Positions 7,691-16,365 of a DNA stretch of 37,799 nucleotides are shown here, in pieces; the stretch's first letter is position 1, and each line of letters starts with the position of its first letter. The translations under genes were made by a program, and so were the position numbers. Below the pieces are notes generated by a model, which was not told where the DNA came from, made no database searches, and saw nothing but the letters and a program-made list of their open reading frames with translations. Where the stretch lies: NCBI GenBank assembly GCA_018698675.1, contig JABIPA010000066.1:1-37799 (forward strand), given 5' to 3'. Origin of the DNA: a bacterium (GTDB lineage: Bacteria; Margulisbacteria; Marinamargulisbacteria; JABIPA01).

Positions 7691-9349
7691 ATGAAAATTC
7701 GTGGATTGGCAGCGTTCTCCTTTTATAAATCTTTTCTTTGCCGATGGTTAGGCGCCTTTTTTTTAATCTTAGGATTAGGAAGTGTATTTGGACTTGTTTA
7801 TTCAGTAGATCCCTTATTTGAGCATGATCAATTGACTAAATTTTTACCTGGATTGGCAAAGGCAAATATTGGGTTTCTTTCAGACGACTGGATCTCTAAT
7901 CTAAAGTTATTATATCCATTATTTACAGGCTTGGTTTTTTGGTTTACTAAACTATTTGGGACGAGTAGTTTTTATGTAGTGATTTTATTTTTTATGGGAT
8001 TGTATTTCTTTTTTTTACTAGAGATTCCTAGAATTGGGTTAACGGATTTAGTTAGTTCGTCACAAGAAATTCTAAAAAGAGATAAAATAATACGAAATGG
8101 GTTTAAACAGTGGCCCTGGGGTTGGTACAAACTTATTCAAAATAAAGGTTGTGTCACATGTCTAGCTTTGAATAGCATGATTCTTCTTATTTTACATTCT
8201 TATTATGTCCGACAAGATGTGTCGTGGGGAAGTCCTCTTCATTCATTTACTTGGGTAAGAGGCATGGCAAATCAGTACATTATTAACTCTCATTTTATTC
8301 CGAGTTCATTTGGGATTCTTTTTCTAGCGGCGATTTTTTTCTTTTTGAGAAGGAATTATATAGGTACATCGTTTTGCATTGCAGGTGCTGTTTCGTTTCA
8401 TCCTGCGATGATGTTTGTTGGGGTCGTTTTTTCTTTGGCGTTTATTGTGAGGCAGTTTACGGAAGGGGCGAGTTTAAAAAGTGTCGCTTTGTTCGCAGGA
8501 GGAACCTTATTACTATCGTTGCCTGCTGGCGCCTATTCAATTTGGCTCGTTACGTCGGGGCCTTCGGAGTTACTCAATCAATCTATGGAAATTTATCGTC
8601 AAATAAGGTCGCCAGGAACTCAGTTGATTTCTGAGTGGATGAATACTCAAGGAACTGTCCGGTTAGGATTGTTTTTTGTGGCAATTATATTGGTTCGGCG
8701 TACGTCGTTAGGATTTATAATGATTATGGTTTTTGGCGTGAGTTTTATATTTACGTTATTTCATTTGGTTTTCGATGACATGTTTTTTTCTATGATGACT
8801 CCTTGGCGGGTAATGGCTGTGTTAACACCCTTATCAACAGGGATAATCGTGTTTTGGTGCGTTCGATATTTTGAACAAAAATTTAGGGAAAATAACTTCG
8901 TCCTTATTTTATCATCAGCTTTCCTTTTATTGATGACGTTCTTTTGTCTGTGGATGGGAGTGACGAGAACATTTCAACATTTTTCTAGTAAATTAAATAG
9001 TGATGATTTTGATCGTTTAACTGTTTACGTTCGTGAACATAAAGTAAAAGGTGATGTCTATATCATTCCTCCAAATAAACGATATTTTCGACTTCATGCT
9101 CAAGTGCCTGTGTTTGTAGATTTTAAGGGATTTCCAACAGAATCTTGGGCCGTTATCGAATGGAATAAACGGATTCACATGGTTAAACGCTTATATAAAA
9201 ATGGGATTATGGATAAGGAATTGATACATCTTTTTAAGGGGTATCCCGTTACCCATGTCGTTTTGGAGACTAAAGAAAATGGTATGGAAAGTAGCGACCT
9301 TTTGAATTTGGTTTATAAGAATTCGACATATGCCTTGTATCGTCTTTAG
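7691..9349 (+). CDS. GT-C-like polytopic membrane protein, putative glycosyltransferase
   Basis: This 552-residue protein has roughly ten or more hydrophobic helices over residues 17-430 and a soluble C-terminal domain of about 120 residues. The first extracytoplasmic loop carries acidic residues (SVDPLFEHDQLTKFLPG, D40, E44, D46), followed by LSDDWISN. Acidic residues in this loop, followed by many helices and a C-terminal soluble domain, are typical of GT-C glycosyltransferases that use polyprenyl-phosphate sugars. The tail contains VYIIPPNKRYFRLHAQVPVFVDFK. The precise family and sugar are unknown. It follows the UbiA gene by 10 bp and is presumably in the same operon; AAGGGG at the end of that gene is rather far (about 16 bp) from the ATG. 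Confidence 0.6.
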   Translation: MKIRGLAAFSFYKSFLCRWLGAFFLILGLGSVFGLVYSVDPLFEHDQLTKFLPGLAKANIGFLSDDWISNLKLLYPLFTGLVFWFTKLFGTSSFYVVILFFMGLYFFFLLEIPRIGLTDLVSSSQEILKRDKIIRNGFKQWPWGWYKLIQNKGCVTCLALNSMILLILHSYYVRQDVSWGSPLHSFTWVRGMANQYIINSHFIPSSFGILFLAAIFFFLRRNYIGTSFCIAGAVSFHPAMMFVGVVFSLAFIVRQFTEGASLKSVALFAGGTLLLSLPAGAYSIWLVTSGPSELLNQSMEIYRQIRSPGTQLISEWMNTQGTVRLGLFFVAIILVRRTSLGFIMIMVFGVSFIFTLFHLVFDDMFFSMMTPWRVMAVLTPLSTGIIVFWCVRYFEQKFRENNFVLILSSAFLLLMTFFCLWMGVTRTFQHFSSKLNSDDFDRLTVYVREHKVKGDVYIIPPNKRYFRLHAQVPVFVDFKGFPTESWAVIEWNKRIHMVKRLYKNGIMDKELIHLFKGYPVTHVVLETKENGMESSDLLNLVYKNSTYALYRL

Positions 9350-9378
9350 ATTTTAAGCATGAGTAAGATTAGTATCTT

Positions 9379-9918
9379 TTATTTTGTTTTTCCAGGGTGG
9401 TATTCTTTGTTTATATCTGCATTTAGTAATGTTCCCCATTTCTTATTGTAGGGATGGATCGTTGATACTTTTTTTTCGTTTCTATATAAGTGATTCCCTG
9501 AGTTCGCCCATTCAAATAAAGCGCCTTCTAAATTGTAAACGTTTGTAAATCCAACTCTCATCAATTGTTTTGCCATTTCTGCTGACCTGTAACCGACGGA
9601 ACAATAGACGATGATTTTTTGATTTTTATTTAATGATTTTGAGACTTTATTTATAGAAGAATTTGGTCGTAGATAAATTGCATTTTCAATGTGGCTAATG
9701 TCGTATTCTTTTTTTTCCCGAACATCAAAAATAGTGATGTTTGATGATGGATTATTTTTCCATTTAAGAAAGTCTTTTTGGGTGACGTGTTTAACGGCCG
9801 GGTATTTTTTTTTAATGTGGATCACTTCTGACTCAAGATCAAATGCAGAAAGGATTGATGTTAAACACATTACAGTACCAAAAAAAAATATAGCTGAAAT
9901 TGATTTAAGCTTAATCAT
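9379..9918 (-). CDS. Exported single-domain rhodanese (sulfurtransferase)
   Basis: The 179-residue protein has a signal-like N-terminus (basic MIKLK, hydrophobic ISAIFFFGTVMCLTSILSAF, probable cleavage near residue 25). One rhodanese domain covers about residues 42-140: IFDVREKKEYDISHI (DVRE 65-68), then the active-site loop IVYCSVGYRS with catalytic Cys106 and Arg111, then GFTNVYNLEGALFEW. This is the complete signature of a catalytically competent rhodanese, probably periplasmic. About 40 further residues follow without recognised motifs. It is convergent with the GT-C-like gene (29 bp between stops) and divergent from the porin gene. Unlike the rhodanese-like protein at 1584-2441, this one keeps its Cys. 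Confidence 0.88.
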   Translation of the reverse strand: MIKLKSISAIFFFGTVMCLTSILSAFDLESEVIHIKKKYPAVKHVTQKDFLKWKNNPSSNITIFDVREKKEYDISHIENAIYLRPNSSINKVSKSLNKNQKIIVYCSVGYRSAEMAKQLMRVGFTNVYNLEGALFEWANSGNHLYRNEKKVSTIHPYNKKWGTLLNADINKEYHPGKTK

Positions 9919-10134
9919 GATATTTGTTTGTTAATCCTTATCGTCTTTATCTTTCTTAATAATATAGGACTTGGTGTTTTTAGTGTAGAAAAATGATTTG
10001 GGTACTATTTGTTGCGGGAAATTAACCTTATAAAGTATTTAAGCTAAATCCTTTGTTCTTTATATAGCGACTGCTTAGTAAAAAAATTACTCTTTTCTAC
10101 GAAGAATAAAATTTTTTATTCTGTTAATGAATTG

Positions 10135-10200
10135 TTAACAGTAATACACATTTTGTTTTAATATGTTCGTTGTACCCTAACGTTATAAATTAATAAGGAG
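10135..10200 (+). promoter_or_regulatory. Sigma-70-type promoter and ribosome site of the porin gene
   Basis: TTAACA (10135-10140) and TAATAT (10159-10164) are spaced by 18 bp and match the -35 and -10 consensus at five of six positions each. Transcription would start near 10171, giving a leader of about 36 nt. AAGGAG at 10195-10200 is a strong Shine-Dalgarno site 6 bp before the ATG. This is the clearest promoter in the window and fits a highly expressed outer-membrane protein. Called by eye, no scoring. Confidence 0.5.
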
Positions 10201-10206
10201 AAATAA

Positions 10207-11289
10207 ATGAATAATAAATTAACCATTAAAATGGTAGTCGCTTTAGCGGCGATTTTTTCAACGGCGTCGGTAAACGCAGCAACGAGTGTAGATGATTTCA
10301 ATTTAAAAGGGGATTACAGACTTCGTTATCAATTAGAAGATAAAGAATCTGGAACGAGTAGAGCTCGAACAAGAATACGTTTTCGATTAAAAGGTGAACG
10401 GGCTATTTCGGAACAAAGTACCGTTAAATTTGGATTAGCCACTGGTGGAACAGATGCTCGTTCGACAAATCAGACATTACAGGATTCATTTCAAACTCCA
10501 GATATTCGTTTGGACTTTGCATATATTAAGCATAGTTTATCTGAAGACTTTTCTGTTATGGGTGGAAAAATGAAGAATCCATTGTGGAGAGCTTCAGATT
10601 TGTTATGGGACTCTGATATTAATCCAGACGGGTTTGCTGTTGTTGGGAAATCGATGATTGAGAAGTTTTCTTTTTCCTCAACAGTTGGGTACTTTGTATT
10701 GGACGAATTGAAGTCGGATGAAGAAGATCCTGGTCTTTTTGTTTTGCAACCAGCTGTTTCTTTTAGTGTTGCTGATAATATGAAGTCTAAGTTTTCTTTA
10801 GGTTATTATTTTACTCAAAACTTAGTTGGAAACACGCTTGATAATTCTTCAGGAAGTAATACGGGAGCTGATTCTGGATTAGTTGATGATTTTTCGGCTT
10901 TAGTTTTTAGCGGGCAACTTGATATGAACAATGTTATGGGATTACCTTTAGTAAGATCTTTTGGTGAATTGATATTAAATTCGGCAATGGATGATTCAAA
11001 TAGAGGCGGTATTGTTGGAATTAAATTTGGAGATAAAAAAGTAAAAGGTCTTGGTAAATGGCAAGCCATGTTAAGTTATCGATATTTAGAAAAAGATGCA
11101 TGGTTGGATATTTTTCCTGATGCAGATTCGTATGGTGGAGCGACAAATACTCAAGGTCTAAAAGTAGGTGTGAATTATGGTTTGTCTAAAGCAACCGCGG
11201 TTGGCATCACTTATATCAACATGGATGTAATTGATGGAACTAAAAATGCACAATCCATTTTTCAGTTAGACTTGAAAAGTAAAATATAA
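10207..11289 (+). CDS. Putative outer-membrane porin
   Basis: The 360-residue protein has a classical signal peptide (MNNKLTIKMVVALAAIFS, cleavage after VNAA near residue 24). The mature part is dominated by alternating polar/hydrophobic strands, such as GDYRLRYQLEDK, RARTRIRFRLKGER, IRLDFAYIKHSL and GKWQAMLSYRYLEK. It contains the porin-like element FSVMGGKMKNPLW, seen in beta-barrels of the putative-porin (Porin_5-like) group. The final strand SIFQLDLKSKI ends in Ile rather than the usual Phe. There is a strong ribosome site and a good promoter. It is monocistronic as far as visible. The presence of a porin indicates a diderm envelope. Substrate unknown. Confidence 0.75.
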   Translation: MNNKLTIKMVVALAAIFSTASVNAATSVDDFNLKGDYRLRYQLEDKESGTSRARTRIRFRLKGERAISEQSTVKFGLATGGTDARSTNQTLQDSFQTPDIRLDFAYIKHSLSEDFSVMGGKMKNPLWRASDLLWDSDINPDGFAVVGKSMIEKFSFSSTVGYFVLDELKSDEEDPGLFVLQPAVSFSVADNMKSKFSLGYYFTQNLVGNTLDNSSGSNTGADSGLVDDFSALVFSGQLDMNNVMGLPLVRSFGELILNSAMDDSNRGGIVGIKFGDKKVKGLGKWQAMLSYRYLEKDAWLDIFPDADSYGGATNTQGLKVGVNYGLSKATAVGITYINMDVIDGTKNAQSIFQLDLKSKI

Positions 11290-11409
11290 TAGGGCATTCC
11301 TAAACGTTTTCAGGTTGGTCTTCGAGGGACGCTTACCTATCTATGATATGTTTTGTTTCTCTTGAAAACTAATCTGAAAACTTTAAAATTCTTCTAAGAT
11401 TTTCTAGAA

Positions 11410-11570
11410 GGTAGAGGTCTAAAAAGGGTGAAAATAAAAAGCAGACCGGAAAAACACAAAATAAAAGTTAATTTACAAACCTATTTTTAACACAAGTCTT
11501 ATAAAAGGGGATTCCGTATTTATGAGAATTTGGAGATATTGTTCTAATGGAACAGTTTTCGCACAATTAC
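11410..11570 (+). repeat. MITE-like element, copy A (full length, decayed)
   Basis: The left end GGTAGAGGTCTAAAAA (11410-11425) and right end AGTTTTCGCACAATTAC are degenerate inverted ends. The interior aligns collinearly with the element at 36183-36348: shared blocks include AAAAGTTAATTTACAAAC, TTTTTAACA, GTATTTATGAG, GGAGATA and TTCTAA. It fills the gap of about 370 bp between the porin gene and the DUF1697 gene. Outside the element (11290-11409 and 11571-11661) I see no gene. Confidence 0.7.
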
Positions 11571-11661
11571 TCTATAATAGGAACGGGGCTTCTTTATTTA
11601 CGGTTATTCTTTCCAAGTTCTAGAAATTAAAAGGTTAGTATTTTTTTGGAGTCAAAATAAT

Positions 11662-12201
11662 ATGAATTATATATCAATTCTTCGTGGGATAAATGTTAGT
11701 GGGCAGAAAAAAGTAAAGATGGATGACTTGAAACTTTTATATGAATCACTTGGGTTGAAAAATATAAAAACCTATATTCAAAGTGGAAATGTGATATTTA
11801 CTTCTCGTGTAAAGAACATAAAAGATTTAAAGATAAAAATAGAGAAAGCAATCCAGAAAAAATATAATTTTCATGTTCCAGTACAGGTTCGAACTAGTGA
11901 TGAACTATCTTCCATTATCAATAATTATCCTTTTGGTGTGGTTGACATTGAAAAAGAAGGAACTAAGATTTTAGTGACTTTTTTGGATTCCCGACCATTT
12001 CCAGATAAGGTTTTAGCTATTCAAAAATTTATCACTTTGCCAGAAAAATTAATTGTAAAGAAAGACGTTGTTTATCTTTTTTGCCCAAATGGGTATGGAA
12101 AGAGTAAATTGTCGAATAATTTTATTGAGTCTAAATTAGAAAGAAGCGCTACTACTAGAAACTGGAAGTCTGTCTGTAAATTATTTGAGCTATCTCAATA
12201 A
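11662..12201 (+). CDS. DUF1697 family protein
   Basis: This 179-residue protein matches the DUF1697 family in length and motifs: MNYISILRGINVSGQKKVKM at the start, then LGLKNIKTYIQSGNVIF, and VQVRTSDELSSIINNYPF. Near the end it has KLSNNFIESKLERSATTRNW, the family's usual K-L-x-N-x-x-x-E-x-x-L-x-x-x-A-T-x-R-N-W pattern. Biochemical function is unknown. Start supported by TTGGAG 11 bp before the ATG. The stop (TAA 12199-12201) is followed at once by a sequence resembling an element end. The ordinary nature of this gene contrasts with the eukaryote-like genes to its right. Confidence 0.88.
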   Translation: MNYISILRGINVSGQKKVKMDDLKLLYESLGLKNIKTYIQSGNVIFTSRVKNIKDLKIKIEKAIQKKYNFHVPVQVRTSDELSSIINNYPFGVVDIEKEGTKILVTFLDSRPFPDKVLAIQKFITLPEKLIVKKDVVYLFCPNGYGKSKLSNNFIESKLERSATTRNWKSVCKLFELSQ

Positions 12202-12202
12202 G

Positions 12203-12225
12203 TCAGTTGTTCAAGAATGGTCAAA
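12203..12225 (+). repeat. Terminal-repeat remnant between DUF1697 and kinase genes
   Basis: TTGTTCAAGAATGGTCAAA (12207-12225) matches 16371-16389 at 18 of 19 positions. That second copy is the left end of the element after the ankyrin-1 gene. The same block shares AGTTGTTCAA with the left end at 13496. No matching right end was found, so this is a solo end. The ATG used for the kinase (12217) lies inside it. Confidence 0.55.
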
Positions 12226-13500
12226 GTCAGAAAAAGGACTCATGTGCATACTAAAATAGTACATTGTTATTTTCTTAAAAAAATTATACCTCTTGATCTA
12301 AAGGGTATACTTAAACCCGATCAAAAAAACGTGTCATCACTAAAAGATAATGACCTATTTCTATATTCAATTATGGGAAAATCTAGATCCGGAACTGAAA
12401 AAGTTTTATACCTACGAGATAGATATGGTAAGCCGAGTCCAATAACGTTGAAGTATGATAAGACCAGAAATAATAAAAGAAGATACTGGAATGGTGGTTC
12501 GGGAATAGAAATTGCTACGGACTTAATGAACTGGGGAGCTTGCAGTAGAGTAAGACGCGTACTAGATACATCCTCTGGGATTTATTATGCAGATTTAATT
12601 TCAGTCCCTAAAATGCAATATGGCGCCTTATTCACACCTATTTCAAACTCTGTCTTCGAAAATAAATCAAAAAGTTGTAAAGGATTTAATAAAAAATACC
12701 CAATCATACATAAAATCATTGATTATTCTGCTAATAAACATTTTATTACATTTAAAACGTTACAAAAGATAAGAAAAGCTGATGAACGTTTTATTAATAC
12801 TCCAAGACTTGTGTTCATGGAAATAAAAAGAAAAATTAGTAAAATAAATGGAAAAAAAATAAATGTCTTTTATAGACGGTGTCATGTTTTATACGACTTA
12901 GGTACTCATGATTTGAAAGAATTTGTTCCAGATAATTTATCTCACGCTCTATTAATAGCGTCTCATCTCATTGAGTCTGTTTTATATCTGCATCAAAACA
13001 AAATTATTCATCGAGATATTAAACCAGAGAATATAATATGTTTTGAAAATAGTCTTCCAAAGTTAATTGATTTTAATTTATCATTCGACTTCAATGAGAT
13101 TAATACACCTGTTGCTTCAACGGCAGGAACAAAGCTATATATCGCTCCTGAACTTAGAGTTAGTCTTGATAAAAAAAAGCTAAGAACATTTGATGACTTA
13201 AAAAAAAGTGATACATGGAGTTTAGGAGCTACGTTATTTAATCTTTTTACATCAACGACTGAGAACCCTAAAGGGGAGAAATTAACGAATTCTGGAGACA
13301 ACAAATATGGACAATTCCATCAGGGTTACTATGCCGTTAGTGTTGACGAACAAAAAGAAAGAACCATTTTAGAATCTCATATAAAAAAATCTTCAATTCA
13401 ATTTTCATCCATTCAATTATCATTACTTCGTGGGTTACTAGAGCCTAATCCAGAACTTAGGCTATCACTTGATAAAGCTTTAAACATGTTTAAAAGGTAG
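12217..13500 (+). CDS. Eukaryote-like Ser/Thr protein kinase with DFN in place of DFG
   Basis: The 427-residue protein carries a kinase C-lobe. The catalytic loop is IIHRDIKPENII (His265, Asp267, Lys269, Asn272), the metal motif is LIDFNLSF (Asp285; DFN instead of DFG), the activation-segment end is GTKLYIAPELR (APE 310-312), then SDTWSLGATLFNLF (Asp332) and a C-terminal NPELRLSLDKAL (the usual P-x-x-R). The N-lobe is divergent: no clear glycine loop or VAIK lysine is evident. About 150 residues precede it with no recognised domain (a GSGIEIATDLMNW stretch). Catalytic residues are kept, so activity is likely but unproven. No ribosome site precedes ATG 12217, which lies in repeat-derived sequence 15 bp after the DUF1697 stop, so the exact start is uncertain. 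The TAG stop (13498-13500) lies inside the left end of the next element. Confidence 0.82.
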   Translation: MVKVRKRTHVHTKIVHCYFLKKIIPLDLKGILKPDQKNVSSLKDNDLFLYSIMGKSRSGTEKVLYLRDRYGKPSPITLKYDKTRNNKRRYWNGGSGIEIATDLMNWGACSRVRRVLDTSSGIYYADLISVPKMQYGALFTPISNSVFENKSKSCKGFNKKYPIIHKIIDYSANKHFITFKTLQKIRKADERFINTPRLVFMEIKRKISKINGKKINVFYRRCHVLYDLGTHDLKEFVPDNLSHALLIASHLIESVLYLHQNKIIHRDIKPENIICFENSLPKLIDFNLSFDFNEINTPVASTAGTKLYIAPELRVSLDKKKLRTFDDLKKSDTWSLGATLFNLFTSTTENPKGEKLTNSGDNKYGQFHQGYYAVSVDEQKERTILESHIKKSSIQFSSIQLSLLRGLLEPNPELRLSLDKALNMFKR

Positions 13501-13641
13501 TTGTTCAAAACTGACCTATCTAAATATATATCAAAAAACTCAAAGCACTTGTTCAATTTGGATGGAACAATATTTGAAATATTATTTTTTTAAGGTGTGA
13601 ATGACCGGCTAAAATAAAAAGATCGTTTTTGCACCACTACC
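13496..13641. repeat. Terminal-repeat-bounded element between convergent genes
   Basis: The left end is GGTAGTTGTTCAAAACTG (13496-13513). The right end is GTTTTTGCACCACTACC (13625-13641), the inverse of GGTAGTGGTGCAAAAAC. The interior (about 110 bp) does not align with copies A or D, so it shares only the ends with them. The left end contains the kinase TAG stop; the right end is 7 bp from the stop of the MORN-like gene. Confidence 0.65.
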
Positions 13642-13648
13642 TAATCAA

Positions 13649-14425
13649 TTAAGCGGCTGGTGGAAACTGACGCCATTCGCATATTTGGGATTCTGGATTA
13701 TATTGATGTTCGCCATATTGAACCGAACCATCGACGTTTATAATTTCACCACTTACCTGTTCCATACGTCTTATAAATTCGAATTTTCCTTTTGAAATGG
13801 TACCATCTACCCAGATAAGTTCACCGTCTACTAGTTCCATTCGATTAAGTTTTGGAATAAAGTCAAACGTGCCTCTTTGAATAGATCCCATTGAATAACG
13901 AATTTCCCCGTTTACCAATTCCCTGCGACCAAGTTCTGGAATGTGCTCAAACTTTCCTTTTATAGCGGTGCCATCTGTACGGGCAATTTCTCCGTGTAAT
14001 AAATCATTTTCTATGAATAGACCTTCTTTTCTATAGGCATCAGTTACATTGATTTTATAGGTGAAGTCGCTAAAACTGATTTTAAGGTTAGTTTCAGAAA
14101 ATATTGGGGTTTTTATTGATATGTCTTCAATTTCCGGACTAGAGTGGGTTTGAAAATAGATTTCTAAACAACTTGTTAAGATTTCTTTGTTTACGTTTAT
14201 TTTAAGGGAGGACGTCTTTGATAGAATGCTTTCGCAGATAATTTCGCTCATAGATAATATACTTACGATGGGTATTTCCATTCTCGGGCCTAAGTGAGGG
14301 GGCAATGCTTGAAGATGATCGTCACTAAGAAGAGGACGTGTTAATGACCTGCCCTCCGAATCTTGATGCATAGGGTTTATACTGGTTGCGGTAGTAACTG
14401 TGTTTGTCTGAATATTGTATATCAT
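13649..14425 (-). CDS. MORN-like repeat protein
   Basis: I do not recognise residues 1-140 of this 258-residue protein (Ser/Thr-rich start, then mixed helix and strand, KIRFSDFTYK-like strands). Residues 144-252 hold four repeats of 25-28 residues built on G-E-[IL]-x-x-x-x-D-G-[ST]-[IV]-x-x-G-x-F-x-[FHY]-I-P-x-L-x-R-x-E-L-V. Examples are HGEIARTDGTAIKGKFEHIP, NGEIRYSMGSIQRGTFDFIP and DGELIWVDGTISKGKFEFI. The G-x-x-x-x-D-G-x-x-x-G-x-F spacing is MORN-like; MORN repeats bind lipids or act as scaffolds in known cases. The start is well supported by GGGAGG 8-9 bp before the ATG. The gene is convergent with the kinase gene and ends beside an element end. Confidence 0.6.
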   Translation of the reverse strand: MIYNIQTNTVTTATSINPMHQDSEGRSLTRPLLSDDHLQALPPHLGPRMEIPIVSILSMSEIICESILSKTSSLKINVNKEILTSCLEIYFQTHSSPEIEDISIKTPIFSETNLKISFSDFTYKINVTDAYRKEGLFIENDLLHGEIARTDGTAIKGKFEHIPELGRRELVNGEIRYSMGSIQRGTFDFIPKLNRMELVDGELIWVDGTISKGKFEFIRRMEQVSGEIINVDGSVQYGEHQYNPESQICEWRQFPPAA

Positions 14426-14793
14426 TTCTTAATCCTCCCGAATCCTTTTGTTTTTTGTAAAAATAGACGTCTTATATAGTTATCGATGAATTTGATATCG
14501 AGATTCATTTTTTTTGTTGTGCCACGCCCCCATTATTTATGAATAGTTCAGGATATTCTTCTAAAGTGATAGTTTTTGAACTACTATCATTACTTTTTCA
14601 AAGAGCCTCGGTATTTTCGATTTTTAAAAACATCTTGTTTATAAGAATTATTGCGTGTTTTTAATTGAACAAAGGGCAGTTTTTCGATATAAATAAAAAT
14701 AAATGAAATTATTTTTAATCTTTCGCGATAATCTATTGATACTTTAGTCCATTTTTTACATATAAATAAAATTAGGTTGTCTATCCCAAAATA
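14426..14793. other. Divergent intergenic region holding a partial repeat
   Basis: This 368-bp gap lies between the divergent MORN-like and ankyrin-1 genes. It contains the right half of a MITE copy (14530-14588). The rest is AT-rich with no obvious gene; a minus-strand open frame (14590-14904) lacks a ribosome site and overlaps the ankyrin gene, so it is not called. Promoters for both genes must lie here, but none can be placed with confidence. Confidence 0.4.
14530..14588 (+). repeat. MITE-like element, copy C (right half only)
   Basis: ATTATTTATGAATAG, GGATATTCTTCTAAAGTGAT and AGTTTTTGAACTACTATC align with 36291-36347 of the full copy (TATTTATGAGTAA, GATACTCTTCTAAAGTGACT, GTTTTTGCACCATTACC). 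The right end GTTTTTGAACTACTATC matches GTTTTTGCACCACTACC at 14 of 17 positions. The left half is missing. Confidence 0.65.
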
Positions 14794-16362
14794 ATGCATA
14801 TTACTAAAAAAATTATTTCGAATGTAACATACCATACCGATCTTGTAAGTCTTCAAGATTTTTACTTGCAGGGTCCAATTCAAGCACTGATAGACGATAC
14901 ACAAAAATCAGCTGCCATTGTTGATGGAAGCTTTGAACCTGAAGATGCCTATTTAATGGAAAAGAAATGGTATCTCGAAACGTCTATCAGGTTATTGGTT
15001 AACCATTCAGAAAACAAAGAAGATATCTTAATTCCACACCAAAAGGAGAAACATATACCGGAGTCGGTACTCGAAGATAGCGCTGAACGATTTAGCCTGA
15101 ACAAAATGGACGATTTCATTAAAAAAGCAAAATTTAAAGAAGCGCTAAACTACCTATATGACGTTAGAAAGTCAGATCAAGCATCGGCGGCAACAATTTT
15201 TATTGAAGAATTGGTACAATCAGAATTTAATCTAAATAAAATAAAAATCAACGGACACTCTCTTTTATTGGTAGCCTGTGTATTTCGGTCTAAAAAAGGT
15301 ATCGACCTACTAGAACAACATGGCTATAACTTTTCAGAAGACACAGGTTATACGGAAAATCACATATCTAGATCGGGTCTACGTACTGAAGCTAGCAGCC
15401 TTTATATTGTCGTCAGGCAAAACTTATATTCCTTCATCCCATTTTTAAAACAAAATGGCTATAACGTTGCGAATGACCGGGGTAAACAAATTTATGGACA
15501 AAATAATGACATTATTTCGTCTGATTCATGTTTATTTGCAGCGTGTCAGACAAATTCTTTTACGTCGATAAAAGCGCTTAAAGAGGCTGGGTATAATATT
15601 CAGGGTGACGACGGTATGCAAGAATATGGACAAAATGGCAGTGTATTAAAAATGACATCTAATTTTTATATAGCTTCTTATCATAACTTTCCAGAAGTAA
15701 TTATCGCTTTGGAGTCAAATGGGTTTCTTATTCGGTATGATTTAGGGGAGCAAATATGTAGGAATCGAGGCCTTGGTAGAACTCAAGTTTCATCATTATT
15801 TATTGCATCTCATCTGGGTTGTTTAGATGCTATTGAGGCATTAATCGCCATTCGTGTTAACCCTAATACCGATAAAGGAAAAGAGCTTTTTGGGTGGAAT
15901 GGACATAAACAGCTCCGAATGTCCTGTTTATCAGGTGCCATCGAACAAAATAACGTGGCATCGTTCAACGCCCTATTAACACGCGGTTGTGACATTCAGA
16001 ATGATTTTGGAACAGTGCAATATAATGAATCTGAACAAGTGATGTCATATCATTCCTGTCTTTTTACCGCAGCTTCTAAACAATCTGAAGAAATAATACA
16101 AACCTTCATCGATAGAGGGGTAGACATAAAAAACGATGTCGGATTGCAACGGATTCGAACAAAACTACCTTTGTCCGAAAGAAAACCGTTAGATGTTGTA
16201 CTCCCAAATAGCTCGTTATATCGCCTTATGAAAACCCAAGGATGTAGTCACTCCTTAGGAAAAAATATTAGAAAAGCAGGACATCTTGTTCGAAAGGGAG
16301 CTTCTCGATTAATTACTTTTAAACTTCGCATAAATAGAAACGTCCCTGTTGCTCCCGACTAA
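14794..16362 (+). CDS. Ankyrin-like protein with seven ~44-residue repeats
   Basis: Residues about 156-464 of this 522-residue protein are seven tandem units of 44-45 residues, starting at about 156, 201, 245, 289, 333, 377 and 421. Each begins S-x-L-x-x-A, like the first ankyrin helix (SCLFAACQTNSFTSIKALKE, SSLFIASHLGCLDAIEALIA, SCLFTAASKQSEEIIQTFID). The second helix ends in G-[YC]-[ND]-[IV]-x-x-D-x-G, and a loop of 15-18 residues follows, rich in Gly, Gln and Asn. This is an ankyrin variant longer than the usual 33 residues. The N-terminal 150 residues are helical and acidic, without a known domain; the C-terminal 60 are basic. No good ribosome site precedes ATG 14794, so the start may be further in (for example Met55). 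The stop lies 3 bp before an element end; the next gene is convergent. Confidence 0.7.
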   Translation: MHITKKIISNVTYHTDLVSLQDFYLQGPIQALIDDTQKSAAIVDGSFEPEDAYLMEKKWYLETSIRLLVNHSENKEDILIPHQKEKHIPESVLEDSAERFSLNKMDDFIKKAKFKEALNYLYDVRKSDQASAATIFIEELVQSEFNLNKIKINGHSLLLVACVFRSKKGIDLLEQHGYNFSEDTGYTENHISRSGLRTEASSLYIVVRQNLYSFIPFLKQNGYNVANDRGKQIYGQNNDIISSDSCLFAACQTNSFTSIKALKEAGYNIQGDDGMQEYGQNGSVLKMTSNFYIASYHNFPEVIIALESNGFLIRYDLGEQICRNRGLGRTQVSSLFIASHLGCLDAIEALIAIRVNPNTDKGKELFGWNGHKQLRMSCLSGAIEQNNVASFNALLTRGCDIQNDFGTVQYNESEQVMSYHSCLFTAASKQSEEIIQTFIDRGVDIKNDVGLQRIRTKLPLSERKPLDVVLPNSSLYRLMKTQGCSHSLGKNIRKAGHLVRKGASRLITFKLRINRNVPVAPD

Positions 16363-16365
16363 ATT

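Noticed and set aside
14590-14904. 104-residue minus-strand protein
   Set aside because: It overlaps the ankyrin-1 gene start, lacks a ribosome site and is Lys/Ile/Phe-rich as expected for chance AT-rich frames.
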